A DNA stretch of 55,145 bases from contig NZ_JARGZA010000022.1 in NCBI RefSeq assembly GCF_030973515.1, positions 1-55,145 of the forward strand, written 5' to 3'. Below are positions 31,548 through 40,217 of the stretch, piece by piece. Positions within the stretch are counted from its first letter, which is position 1. Each line of letters opens with the position of its first letter. Position numbers and translations under genes: made by a program. The notes under the pieces were generated by a model. The model saw only the letters and a program-made list of their open reading frames with translations. It was not told where the DNA came from and did not search any database. This stretch comes from Jannaschia maritima (GTDB taxonomy: Bacteria > Pseudomonadota > Alphaproteobacteria > Rhodobacterales > Rhodobacteraceae).

Positions 31548-33572
31548 TCAGCCCGCGTGGACGATCTCGATCATCTGGTGCCCCCGCAGCCGCGGCAGGA
31601 CGAACCGGACGCGGCCATCCGCCGCCTCGAAGGGGATCGCCTCGCCCTCGGGCGCGGTGCGCACGGCCGTCACCGCCGCGTCCAGGGCCACGTCCACGGC
31701 GACGTCGTGCAGCGTCACCAAGTCCTGGATCGGCTCCACGTGGTCGGTCCGCAGGAACCCGCGGCGGACGGGGTTCGCGTGCATCAGGTGCAGCACGTGC
31801 CGCCCCGCATCCGGCTGGGCCCGCAGCGTCGCCCGCCCCGCGCGCGGCAGGCCGGTCTCCAACAGACGCGGGCGTCCCAGCGCGCGGGCGACCGTCCGCT
31901 CGATCACCTCCAGCAGCGCCACCGATCCGGCCTTGTGATAGGCCGTGAACACCGGATGGGCCAAGCGGATCACCGGCCCCTCCTCCACGCCGAAGGCGCA
32001 TCCGTTGGGCTCCGGCCGGGGCGGCGCGTGCAGGTGCCCCGAGAAGCGCCCCCGCCCCCGCGCGAGATACGGGTCGTGCACGTCCCCGAGCGACCGCCCG
32101 CTCGTCGCGCGCAACCGGTAGGAGGCCGCGTAGAGATAGAGCGGCTGGTCCGAGAAGCCCGGCTGCAACGCCTCCACCGGGCGGGCATAGTCGCCTGCCG
32201 GAAACGGGTTGACGCCCTCCACCTCGGCGCCCGCCGGGAACGCCACGCGCCCCGCGTCGATCCCCGACGCGCCGGTGACCAGGAGCCGCCCGCCGCCATC
32301 CAGGAACGCCGCGATCTTCGCGTCCAGCGCCTCGTCCACGGGGATCGCGTCGGGCAGGATCAGCAGGCGATAGGGCGACAGGTCGCGGTCGCGGTCCACC
32401 ACGTCGAACAGGAACCCGCATTCCAGCAGCGCGCGGACGCAGCCGTCGTCCACGGGGTTCTGCTGCGGCGGCATGCCCGCGAAGGGGGGCGCGCGCATCG
32501 CCTCCTCGCTCAGCACCGCGATCTCGGCCACGTTGCGCGACCCCGCCACGAAGGACTCCGCCGCCTCCACGTGGGCGAAGGCGTGCCCCACCGCGGCATA
32601 GGTCGCGGGATCGGCGACGCCCGTCGGGTGCAGGTGGTCGCCGATGCACATCCGCGCGCCGTGGGCCAGCATCACCGCCGCCTCGTAGCGCAGGGCGTCG
32701 GGCAGCTTGTAGCCGCCCATCTCGCCCCACAGGTGGTGGAACTTCCCCGTCATGCCCAGATACGGCATGCCCACCCCTTCGACGTAGCGGGCCGACACGG
32801 GCATGTGCTCGTATCCCCAGCCCGCGGTGGGCAGCGACTCGATCTCCACGTGGCTGAAATGCTCGTGCAGGACCTCCGCCCGGCCCCGCCGGACATGGCC
32901 CAGGTTGAAGAAGCAGGGCATCCCGGCCCCGGTCGCGATGCGCTGCACGTCGGCGAAGAAGTCCAGCGTCAGCCGTTCGGCGAACCGGTCGCGGTCGGCG
33001 GCGTCGAACGGGTCCAGCCCCAACGCCGCCATGCCGTCGCGCGCATGGGGGCTGATCGACGGGCGCTGGAAGCAGATGTCGATCCAGAACCCGTCCGCAT
33101 GCGGATACCGGTCGGCGACCTCCTGCAACTGCCGCAGGACATAGGCGCGATAGGGCGACGCGAGGTCGAGATGCTTCCACCCCGTCTCGTCCGCGTCGCC
33201 GTGCTGCACGAAGCGCCGGTGGTCGGGATCGACCGCGCGCCAGCCCGGCTCGCGGTGGGCCGACAGCTCGTCCCACAGCGCCGACACGTAGATCGGCGTG
33301 CGGATGCCCACGCCCTGCAGCGCCTCGATCTGCGCGCCCAGCAGGTCGAAGGACAGGCCCGGATGCATCTCGCCCACCTCCGTGGGGTGGTACGAATACC
33401 CGTGGTGGCACTTGGCGAACAGGTTGACCGACCCCACCCGGGCGTCCCGGAACGTGGCCGCGAACCGGTCGGGGTCGAAGTCCGCGCCGATGTCGGGGAT
33501 CTCGCCCGCCGTGTGGAAGTCGAGGTGGATCTGGCGCCAGGGCCATGTCCGGGGATCGGTTCGAACGGTCAT
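31548..33572 (-). CDS. GHL6-type putative glycoside hydrolase (often annotated beta-galactosidase-like/alpha-L-fucosidase-like)
   Basis: A 674-residue cytosolic protein (no signal peptide). The N-terminal domain starts QIHLDFHTAGEIPDIG and includes FAKCHHGYSYHP, ALWDE and DGFWIDICFQRP. It matches the hypothetical glycosyl hydrolase 6 (GHL6) family, a TIM barrel related to GH29/GH42-like enzymes; the Asp of DGFWIDI is a plausible catalytic residue. A central region (about 370-460) with YRLLILPDAIPVDEALDAKIAAFLDGGGRLLVTGASG is a beta-galactosidase-trimerisation-like flavodoxin fold. Substrate unknown, but the gene overlaps a mutarotase gene by 4 bases and shares the cluster with a GH29 fucosidase, so a deoxysugar glycoside is likely. 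Confidence 0.8.
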   Translation of the reverse strand: MTVRTDPRTWPWRQIHLDFHTAGEIPDIGADFDPDRFAATFRDARVGSVNLFAKCHHGYSYHPTEVGEMHPGLSFDLLGAQIEALQGVGIRTPIYVSALWDELSAHREPGWRAVDPDHRRFVQHGDADETGWKHLDLASPYRAYVLRQLQEVADRYPHADGFWIDICFQRPSISPHARDGMAALGLDPFDAADRDRFAERLTLDFFADVQRIATGAGMPCFFNLGHVRRGRAEVLHEHFSHVEIESLPTAGWGYEHMPVSARYVEGVGMPYLGMTGKFHHLWGEMGGYKLPDALRYEAAVMLAHGARMCIGDHLHPTGVADPATYAAVGHAFAHVEAAESFVAGSRNVAEIAVLSEEAMRAPPFAGMPPQQNPVDDGCVRALLECGFLFDVVDRDRDLSPYRLLILPDAIPVDEALDAKIAAFLDGGGRLLVTGASGIDAGRVAFPAGAEVEGVNPFPAGDYARPVEALQPGFSDQPLYLYAASYRLRATSGRSLGDVHDPYLARGRGRFSGHLHAPPRPEPNGCAFGVEEGPVIRLAHPVFTAYHKAGSVALLEVIERTVARALGRPRLLETGLPRAGRATLRAQPDAGRHVLHLMHANPVRRGFLRTDHVEPIQDLVTLHDVAVDVALDAAVTAVRTAPEGEAIPFEAADGRVRFVLPRLRGHQMIEIVHAG

Positions 33573-33898
33573 GGCGCGAAGAACACCTCCTCCATGTAGA
33601 CCCACTTCTCGCCGGCCTTCGCGGACGGCAGGACCGTCTGGCAGGGGTCGGTCTCGGCCCACCAGTCCTGCGTCACCGGGTCGGCGGCCATCGCTTCCAT
33701 GTCGGCGTCCAGGTCGTGGCCGTGATACTCGAAATGCCCGAACAGCAGGTTCTCCGGTTCGCGCAGATAGATCACGAAGTTGCGGATGTGGCTCGCGCGG
33801 ATCTGCGCCAGGACGCCGGGCCAGGCCTCCGCGTGCAGGCGCTTGTAGTCCTCGATCCGCTCGGGGCGGATCCCTATGACCATGCCCACGCGCCTCAT
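33569..33898 (-). CDS. L-rhamnose/L-fucose mutarotase family protein (RhaM-like)
   Basis: A 109-residue protein of the RhaM (DUF718) family, which interconverts alpha and beta anomers of deoxysugars. Motifs: KRLHAEAWPGVLAQIRASHIRNFVIYL with the catalytic His of YKRLH, FGHFEYHGHD, and WWAETDPCQ near the C-terminus. Length is exactly that of the family. It overlaps the upstream dehydratase gene and the downstream GHL6 gene by 4 bases each, so the three are translated together. It supports L-rhamnose- or L-fucose-type sugars as the substrate of the cluster. Confidence 0.9.
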   Translation of the reverse strand: MRRVGMVIGIRPERIEDYKRLHAEAWPGVLAQIRASHIRNFVIYLREPENLLFGHFEYHGHDLDADMEAMAADPVTQDWWAETDPCQTVLPSAKAGEKWVYMEEVFFAP

Positions 33899-35028
33899 TC
33901 CGCCGCCCGCGGCGCCGCGTCGCGCCGTCCGATCTCGGCGCAGTGGACGCTCAGGCGCTCCACCGCCTCCGTGTCCCAGTCGATGCCCAGGCCCGGCGCG
34001 TCCGGGGCGTGGGCCATCCCGTCCTCCATCCGGATCGGCGCCCGCGTGATCGCGTCGAGCTGCGGGATGTATTCCAGCCAGCGCGCGGCCGGCGCGGCGC
34101 AGACCAGCGACAGGTGCAGCTCCATCAGGAAGTGCGGCGCCACCCGCACGCCATGCGCTTCGGCCAGGGCGGCCACCTTCAGCCAGGGCGTCACCCCGCC
34201 CACGCGCGCCACGTCGACCTGCACCACGGACGCCGCGCCCGCCGCGAGGTATTCGTTGAACTGCCCCAGGGAATACAGGCTCTCCCCCACCGCGATCGGG
34301 ACGCGGGTCGCCCGCGCCAGCGTCCGATGCGCCGCGACCCGGTCGGCGGCCATCGGCTCCTCGAACCAGGCGATGCCGTGCTCCTCCAGGATGGCGGCGC
34401 GGCGGATGGCCTCCGACAGGTCGAAAGATTGGTTGGCATCGACCATCACCTCGAAGTCGGGGCCCACCGCGTCGCGCACGGCGCGGATGCGGCGCGCGTC
34501 CTCGCCGCCCGTGGGCAGGCCGACCTTCATCTTCGCGCCGCGGAACCCCGCCTCGCGCGCCGCCGCGGCCTCCTCGGCCAGGGCGGCCTCCGACAGGTTC
34601 AGCCAGCCCCCTTCCGTGGAATAGACCGGCACCCGGTCCCGCGCGCCCCCCGCCATCTTCCACAGCGGCAGCCCGGCCCGCCTGCAGCGCAGGTCCCACA
34701 ACGCGGTGTCCACGGCGGCCAGCGACAGCGAGGTGATGGCGCCGACCGCCGTAGCGTTAGTCGCGCGCAGCATCTCGTGCCACAGCCCGTCGATCCGGTC
34801 CGCGTCGCGCCCGATCAGCAGGGGCGCGAGCGTGCGTTCCAGGAGCGCCATCACCGACGGCCCGCCCGTGCCGATCGTGTAGGCGTATCCGATCCCCGCG
34901 GCGCCCTCGGAATCGGTGATCGTGACGACGGGCGTTTCCTGCCGCTCGAACGTCTGGATCGCGTCCACGCGGCGGACCTTCGGCGGAAGGTCCACCATCC
35001 TCAGCGCCACGGACTCGATCACCGGCAT
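33895..35028 (-). CDS. Mandelate racemase/enolase-family sugar-acid dehydratase
   Basis: A 377-residue enolase-superfamily enzyme of the mandelate racemase group. Catalytic residues are visible: KxK at 166-168 (KMKVG), metal ligands D197 (VDANQ), E223 (WFEEP) and E249 (GES), D272 and H299 (VAPHF), giving the Lys/His-Asp acid-base pair. In a mutarotase, aldose-dehydrogenase and fucosidase context it is probably an L-fuconate- or L-rhamnonate-type dehydratase. It is the first gene of a three-gene minus-strand operon. The start at 35028 is 14 bases from an inverted repeat (CTATTG-N17-CAATAG) containing TGCATGCA, a probable GntR operator. Confidence 0.88.
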   Translation of the reverse strand: MPVIESVALRMVDLPPKVRRVDAIQTFERQETPVVTITDSEGAAGIGYAYTIGTGGPSVMALLERTLAPLLIGRDADRIDGLWHEMLRATNATAVGAITSLSLAAVDTALWDLRCRRAGLPLWKMAGGARDRVPVYSTEGGWLNLSEAALAEEAAAAREAGFRGAKMKVGLPTGGEDARRIRAVRDAVGPDFEVMVDANQSFDLSEAIRRAAILEEHGIAWFEEPMAADRVAAHRTLARATRVPIAVGESLYSLGQFNEYLAAGAASVVQVDVARVGGVTPWLKVAALAEAHGVRVAPHFLMELHLSLVCAAPAARWLEYIPQLDAITRAPIRMEDGMAHAPDAPGLGIDWDTEAVERLSVHCAEIGRRDAAPRAAE

Positions 35029-35037
35029 CGGATATCG

Positions 35038-35068
35038 CCTATTGCATGCACTAAGCGTTACCAATAGG
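35038..35068. promoter_or_regulatory. Candidate GntR operator between dehydratase and aldo/keto reductase genes
   Basis: CCTATTG (35038-35044) and CAATAGG (35062-35068) are perfect inverted arms. The palindrome TGCATGCA (35043-35050) lies in the left part. The 15-base segment CTATTGCATGCACTA matches 46097-46111 (CTACTGCATGCAATA) at 13 positions, upstream of the sugar ABC operon. The 79-base divergent spacer probably holds both promoters. Confidence 0.65.
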
Positions 35069-35107
35069 GATCGGGCACCCGTTGTAAACCCCCCGGACGC
35101 CCGCCCC

Positions 35108-36139
35108 GTGCCGACCGCGCCCCTGCCCCGCCGCCGCCTGCCCCGCTCCGGGATCGACCTGTCCGTACTGGGCGTGGGCGGCACCGGGCCGGGCGGCCTG
35201 TTCGAAGCGCAGGCCGAAGCGACGTCGCGCGCCATGCTGGACGCCGCCCTGGACGCGGGCGTCCGCCACTTCGACACCGCGCCCTTCTATGGGTTCGGCC
35301 TGTCGGAACGGATCGTGGGCGATGCCCTGCGCGGCACGGACGCGGTCCTGTCGACCAAGGCGGGCCGCCTCCTGCGTCCGGGCGCCCATTCCGACCCCGC
35401 CGCGATGGGCTGGCCCGGCGCCCTGCCCTTCACGCCCGTCTTCGACTACGGCCACGACGCGATCCTGCGCTCGTTCGAGGACAGCCTCCAGCGGCTGGGC
35501 CGCGACCGGATCGACATCCTCCACGTCCACGACATCGGGCGCATCACGCACGGGGACGACGACGACCGCCACCGCGCCGACCTGCTGGGCGGCGGCGGGC
35601 TGCGCGCGCTGCAGCGCCTGCGCGACGAAGGGGCCGTGCGCGCCATCGGCCTGGGCGTCAACGAGGTGGAGGTCTGCCTCGACCTGCTGGACAGGGCGGA
35701 CTGGGACGCCGTCCTGCTCGCCGGACGCTACACGCTCCTGGACCAGACCGGGCTCGACGCGCTGCTGCCGCGCGCGCGGGTCGCGGGGACGGCGATCGTC
35801 TGCGGGGGGCCGTTCAACTCCGGCATCCTGGTGGGCGGCACGACCTGGAACTACGCCGACGCGCCCCCCGACATCGTGAGCAGGGTCCGGACCCTCGCGG
35901 ACGTGGCGCGCGAGCACGGCGTTCCCCTGCCCGCCATGGCGCTGCAATTCCCGCTGGCGCACCCCGCCGTGGCCTCCGTCCTGCCCGGCCCGCGCAGCGC
36001 CGCGCACGTGACGGCCACGCTCGAATGGGCCCGCACCCCCGTTCCGCCGGAGGCCTGGGCCGCCTTGCGCGACCGCGGCGCGCTGCACGCGGACGCCCCC
36101 GTGCCGGACGTCAACCCCTTCACGGCCGACCCCGCATGA
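35108..36139 (+). CDS. Aldo/keto reductase, L-fucose/D-threo-aldose dehydrogenase-like
   Basis: A 343-residue TIM-barrel oxidoreductase with the start taken as GTG 35108 (VPTAPLPRRRLPRSG), since the family begins with the R-x-L-xx-SG-hxhs-x-L-G-x-GG motif. It has GVRHFDTAPFYGFGLSE with the catalytic Asp and Tyr, STKAGRLL with the catalytic Lys, and LHVHDIG with the His. This pattern is closest to L-fucose dehydrogenase/pyridoxal 4-dehydrogenase-type AKRs, which oxidise aldoses to lactones with NAD(P). It is divergent from the dehydratase gene and followed by the GH29 fucosidase, so it probably performs the first oxidation step of the liberated sugar. The start codon is less certain, as no ribosome site is clear. 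Confidence 0.82.
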   Translation: MPTAPLPRRRLPRSGIDLSVLGVGGTGPGGLFEAQAEATSRAMLDAALDAGVRHFDTAPFYGFGLSERIVGDALRGTDAVLSTKAGRLLRPGAHSDPAAMGWPGALPFTPVFDYGHDAILRSFEDSLQRLGRDRIDILHVHDIGRITHGDDDDRHRADLLGGGGLRALQRLRDEGAVRAIGLGVNEVEVCLDLLDRADWDAVLLAGRYTLLDQTGLDALLPRARVAGTAIVCGGPFNSGILVGGTTWNYADAPPDIVSRVRTLADVAREHGVPLPAMALQFPLAHPAVASVLPGPRSAAHVTATLEWARTPVPPEAWAALRDRGALHADAPVPDVNPFTADPA

Positions 36140-36221
36140 GGGGCGGCGCCCATCGCCATCCGTGCCGGCCCGCTCGCGGCCGTGGCGGCACGCCGGCACG
36201 GTTCCAACCGGGAGGACGCGC

Positions 36222-37487
36222 ATGACCGCCACACCGCAGGGCGAACGCCTGATGGATCTCCGCTACGGCCTGTTCCTGCACTGGAACCCGTCGAGCGTCG
36301 TGGGCCACGAGATCTCGTGGTCGCGCGAGGGTCCCAAGCGCGAGATCATGAACAAGCCCCGCGACAGCGACGTGTCGCCCCGGCTGGGCGTGCCCGCGGC
36401 GCTTTACGACACGCTCTACCGCCATTTCAACGCCAGCCGCTTCGACGCCCCCGCGCTCGTGGCCAAGGCCAGGCGCTGGGGCCACCGCTATGTCTATATC
36501 ACCACGAAGCACCACGACGGCTTCGCGATGTTCGACAGCGCCCGGACCGACTACAAGGTCACCGCGCCCGACTGCCCCGCGGGCCGCGACCTGACGCGCG
36601 AACTGGCCGATGCCTGCCACGCGGCCGGCATGGGCTTCGGGGTCTATCACTCCCAGCCCGACTGGCATCACCCCGACTACCGGACGGAGAACCACGACCG
36701 CTACGTCGAATACCTCCACGCCATGGTGGAGGAGCTGTGCACCGGCTATGGCCCCATCGCGGCCTGGTGGTTCGACGGGCTGGCGGGCGACAGCCAGGTC
36801 ATCGGCCGCCCCGCGCCCCCGCCCTTCGAGCGGATCGCCGACCCCGCCCGCTGGGACGCGGAGGCGCTGATCGCCAAGATGCGGCGGTGGCAGCCCGACA
36901 TGGCCATCAACGAACGCTGCGCGCTGCCCTGCGACTTCGACACGCCGGAGCAGCGGGTGGGCGACGCGGACACCGGGCGCCCCTGGGAATCGACCATCAC
37001 GCTGGACGACCAATGGGCGTACCGGTTCCAGCGCGACGTGAAGTCCGCCGAAACGGTGATCGGCCACATCGTCGACGCGGCCACGGGCGGCGGCAACTTC
37101 GTGGTCAACGTGGGCCCCGACCGCCTCGGGGTGATCCCCGCGGAGCAGGAGCGCGTGCTCGACCGCGTGGGCCTGTGGCTCGACCGCTACGGTCACACGA
37201 TCTACGGCACGCGCGCGGGCCCGTGGCCGCGCTGGATCTGGGGCGGCTGCACGGCCAGGGACGACACCGTGTGGCTCCACGTCCGCCGGTGGGCGGAACT
37301 CGACGACACGCTGCGCCTGCCCCTGGGCGGCGGCGTCCTGCGGGGCGAGCCCAGGCTCCTGACACCGGGCCGCCTGCGCCACGCGGTCGAGGACGGCGTC
37401 CTGCACCTCGCCCTGCCGTTGGAGGATCACGACGGCGTCGACGCGATCGTGGAGGTCGCGTTCGACGCGATGCCCCGGTTCGGATAG
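36222..37487 (+). CDS. GH29 alpha-L-fucosidase
   Basis: A 421-residue retaining glycosidase that releases L-fucose from oligosaccharides. GH29 hallmarks: FLHWNPSSV near the N-terminus (HW), TKHHDGFAMFDS (residues 95-106), GVYHSQPDWHH (140-150) and AAWWFDGL with the predicted nucleophile D185. A later INERC stretch and a C-terminal beta domain follow. No signal peptide is visible, so it works in the cytosol on imported oligosaccharides. The start at 36222 follows the GGGAGGA ribosome site (36210-36216). It is co-directional with the AKR gene upstream and the GntR gene downstream. Confidence 0.88.
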   Translation: MTATPQGERLMDLRYGLFLHWNPSSVVGHEISWSREGPKREIMNKPRDSDVSPRLGVPAALYDTLYRHFNASRFDAPALVAKARRWGHRYVYITTKHHDGFAMFDSARTDYKVTAPDCPAGRDLTRELADACHAAGMGFGVYHSQPDWHHPDYRTENHDRYVEYLHAMVEELCTGYGPIAAWWFDGLAGDSQVIGRPAPPPFERIADPARWDAEALIAKMRRWQPDMAINERCALPCDFDTPEQRVGDADTGRPWESTITLDDQWAYRFQRDVKSAETVIGHIVDAATGGGNFVVNVGPDRLGVIPAEQERVLDRVGLWLDRYGHTIYGTRAGPWPRWIWGGCTARDDTVWLHVRRWAELDDTLRLPLGGGVLRGEPRLLTPGRLRHAVEDGVLHLALPLEDHDGVDAIVEVAFDAMPRFG

Positions 37488-37563
37488 CGCGCCCGCGCCC
37501 CGGCACCCCGCCCCCCGCGCCCTTCGGTTCCCCGGACCCGCGAAATGCGCTAGACCCCGCGTC

Positions 37564-38610
37564 ATGCCCCCGCCGCCGCCGCCCCGCCCCGACGCCCCGC
37601 CCCCGGCGGAGGGGACGCAGCCGGTCCGCCGCAACCGGTTCATCCACGACACCCTGCGCGACGCCATCGGCCGGGGCGCGCTGCCGCCCGGCCTGGTCCT
37701 GACCGAAAGCGCGCTGGCCCGCCTCTTCGACGTCAGCCGCGCGCCCGCCTCCGACGCGTTGGCCCTTCTGGCGGCCGAAGGGCTGGTGGCGCGCCACGAC
37801 GGGCGCGGCTTCCTCGTGGGCGACGGCACCGACCCGCCCCTGCGGCGGGACCTGGACCCTGCGGATCTCGACCTGCCCCAGGACGGCGGCACGGTCCTCG
37901 CCGCCCGCTCCGCGCGCGAGACCCTCTATCCCCGGGTGGAGGTCGAGGTCGCCGCCGCCACGGGCTACGGCTCGTTCCTCGTCACCTCCGGCGCCCTGGC
38001 GCGGCATTACGGGGTCAGCCGCACGACGTCCCAGGAACTGCTGACCCGCCTGGAACGGGTGGGGCTGGTGGAACAATCGCTCAACGGCCGGTGGGTCGCG
38101 CCCCGCCTGACGCCCGAAGCGGTGGCCCACCACTACGAGATGCGCCGCCTGCTGGAGCCGGTGGCCCTGCGCCACGTCTGCGCCCCGGACCGCGCGGGCG
38201 CCACGGCGGCGGCGGCCGACGCGGCGCTGCGGCGCATCGCGGCCCTGCGCGCGGCACAGGCCCCGCCGGGCGCGGACGACATCACCGCGGTGGAGGACGA
38301 CCTCCATGCCGGCATCGTCCTGGCCTGCCCCAATCCCCGCATGCGCGACACGATCCGCCGCTCGCAGCTGCCCCTCATCGCCACCCACGCCGCCTTCGAC
38401 CGCTATCGCAGCGCGCCGGAGATGGAGCGCGTGCTGGCCGACCACGAAGGCGTCCTGCGCGCCCTGCGCGACGCCGACCCCGACCGCGCCGCCGCCCGCA
38501 TGGCCCGCCACCTCGACCAGGGCGAGCGCACCACGATCGCCTACGTCGCCGCCGACCCCACCGCCCCCCCGGGCGTCGTCCGCCCCTACATGGTGGCGGT
38601 CGAGGGGTAG
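37564..38610 (+). CDS. GntR-family regulator with two winged-helix domains and FCD domain
   Basis: A 348-residue regulator; ordinary FadR/FCD-type GntR proteins have about 220-250 residues. After a proline-rich start there is a GntR winged helix at about 24-85 (TESALARLFDVSRAPASDALALLAAEGLV), then a second winged helix at about 118-178 (TSGALARHYGVSRTTSQELLTRLERVGLV). The FCD ligand-binding domain runs from about 186 to 325, with RRLLEPVALR and metal-ligand candidates D245/H249 (DDLHAGI), H293 and H316. FCD domains bind organic acids or sugar acids. It most likely controls the adjoining deoxysugar genes, and by the shared TGCATGCA site also the ABC operon. The double wing may be a duplication. 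Confidence 0.85.
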   Translation: MPPPPPPRPDAPPPAEGTQPVRRNRFIHDTLRDAIGRGALPPGLVLTESALARLFDVSRAPASDALALLAAEGLVARHDGRGFLVGDGTDPPLRRDLDPADLDLPQDGGTVLAARSARETLYPRVEVEVAAATGYGSFLVTSGALARHYGVSRTTSQELLTRLERVGLVEQSLNGRWVAPRLTPEAVAHHYEMRRLLEPVALRHVCAPDRAGATAAAADAALRRIAALRAAQAPPGADDITAVEDDLHAGIVLACPNPRMRDTIRRSQLPLIATHAAFDRYRSAPEMERVLADHEGVLRALRDADPDRAAARMARHLDQGERTTIAYVAADPTAPPGVVRPYMVAVEG

Positions 38611-38656
38611 GCGGGGGGCGGGGGGGCGGGGAAGGCGTCCGCACCTCCCCGCATGG

Positions 38657-40051
38657 TCACCACGGCGGGGCGCCTCGCGGATGGCCCCCGCCGATGGCGG
38701 CCCCGCCCGTTTCCCCGCACCGTTGGTCCAACGGCGCGCAAAGGGCGTCCAACAGCGGCCGCAGGCCGTCCGTCTCCAAACCGCCGACCGCCGCCTCGAT
38801 CCGCCCGACGCGAGCGGGGGGAAGCGCGAGGGCGGCGTAGTCCCGGAACTTCCCCCGGATCTCGCCTTCGGTCGCGGGCGCCTCCGGATCGCCGCGGGCC
38901 TCGACGTCGCGCACCTCCAGCCGCCGCCCGTCGCGCAGCACCAGGGTTACGTCCGCGAAGCGCCGTGCGGGGAACGCCGCGTCGTGACCGGCATGGGCGC
39001 GCAGGACCATGCCCCCCGACAAGCGACCGATCTCCGGATCCGCGAAGGCCGCCGGACCGACCTCCGCCGGGCCGACCCGGCCGCGCACCATCGCCGCCGC
39101 GGCGGGATAGGAGGTGGAATACTGCGCCTCCTCCGTCGTCCGGGGGGCTCGGACGGCGAGGCGGAGGGATGCGTCGAACGTCGCGACCTCGATGCGCTCC
39201 ACGTCCTCGGGGCGCAGGTCGTGCGCCGCGCGCAGCGACAGCACCCCCTCCACCGCCGGCTGCGCCCAGCGGCAGACGGGATAAGCCTTCCAGTACTGCT
39301 CCGGGGTGTGCCAACGCGACCCCAGATCACCCCAAAGGTCGGCCACGTCCGCCCCTTCGACCGTCAGCGCGGGCGCCCCGGTGAAGCCGTCCGCGGCGAG
39401 GTAGCAGGCGGACACTCCGGCCATGGCGCCCCAGCCGGACCCGTCCTTCAGCATCGTCGGATGATCGATGCACCGCATCATCGGGCTGCGCGGCCCGTGA
39501 TACTCCGCGATGCCCAGGGCGTGCCGGGTCGCCCCGGCATCGAGCCCCAGCAGGCGCGATCCGAGGCCCGCGCAGGCGACCGAGACCCAGGCGCCGGAGG
39601 TGTGGTAGTCCCGGGCGGTGCGGTGCAGCGCGATGCCCGCGCGCGTGCCGATCTCGTATCCCAGCACTAGGCCGCACAGGAACTCGGCGCCGTCCATCCG
39701 CCCTTCCGCCTCCGCGAGCGCGAGCAGGGCCGGCAGGACCCCGCAACCGGCATGGCCCTTCGTCAGCCGGTGACCGTCATGCGCGTCCATGGCGTCGATC
39801 GTCATGCCGCCCGCCAGGGCCGCCCCCGCGGGGCCGACCGGGCGCCCGTCCATCAGCATCCGCGCCGCCCCGCGCGTGCCCGCCCCGAACTGCGACGCGG
39901 CATGGTCGCGCACGATCCGGGAAAGCGGCGTGCGGGCGCCGACGGCGGCGACGCCGGCGAGATCCAGCAACCAGAGCCGCGCGCGCTCGCGGACCGCGGC
40001 GGGAACGTCGCCGGGGGCCAGGTCGTGAAGGAACGCTGTGATCGATGACAT
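38657..40051 (-). CDS. MmgE/PrpD family protein
   Basis: A 464-residue protein of the MmgE/PrpD family (2-methylcitrate dehydratase, cis-aconitate decarboxylase and iminodisuccinate epimerase relatives). Motifs: MTIDAMDAHDGHRLTKGHAGCGVLPALLALAE (the family's D-x-H and H-x-G), YEIGTRAGIALH, GIAEYHGPRSPMMR and KAYPVCRWAQPAVEG. The second domain continues to about residue 440 and is followed by a short glycine-rich tail. The start at 40051 gives MSSITAFLHDLAPGDVP, the normal family beginning. It is convergent with the GntR gene and divergent from the diguanylate cyclase gene. The substrate and any link to the deoxysugar cluster are unknown. Confidence 0.85.
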   Translation of the reverse strand: MSSITAFLHDLAPGDVPAAVRERARLWLLDLAGVAAVGARTPLSRIVRDHAASQFGAGTRGAARMLMDGRPVGPAGAALAGGMTIDAMDAHDGHRLTKGHAGCGVLPALLALAEAEGRMDGAEFLCGLVLGYEIGTRAGIALHRTARDYHTSGAWVSVACAGLGSRLLGLDAGATRHALGIAEYHGPRSPMMRCIDHPTMLKDGSGWGAMAGVSACYLAADGFTGAPALTVEGADVADLWGDLGSRWHTPEQYWKAYPVCRWAQPAVEGVLSLRAAHDLRPEDVERIEVATFDASLRLAVRAPRTTEEAQYSTSYPAAAAMVRGRVGPAEVGPAAFADPEIGRLSGGMVLRAHAGHDAAFPARRFADVTLVLRDGRRLEVRDVEARGDPEAPATEGEIRGKFRDYAALALPPARVGRIEAAVGGLETDGLRPLLDALCAPLDQRCGETGGAAIGGGHPRGAPPW

Positions 40052-40146
40052 GTTCGGCGCCTCGCATCCCGTGGGGACCGAACCACACGGAGGGACGGGC
40101 GCATAGACCGATCGCGACGAGCCGCCCGGGCGCATCCGGATCGACG

Positions 40147-40161
40147 TTAACGATTCGTTAA
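40147..40161 (+). promoter_or_regulatory. Perfect CtrA-type site upstream of the diguanylate cyclase
   Basis: TTAACGATTCGTTAA is TTAA-N7-TTAA, the full CtrA half-site pair of alphaproteobacteria, and is itself a perfect palindrome. It lies 56 bases before the cyclase start codon and 95 bases from the divergent PrpD-family start. AT-rich 15-mers of this form are rare in the surrounding GC-rich DNA. Confidence 0.65.
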
Positions 40162-40217
40162 GGTTTGGCACCCTATTGATCACCCTCCGGTTGATCGACC
40201 GCTGGTGGGAGGACGCG

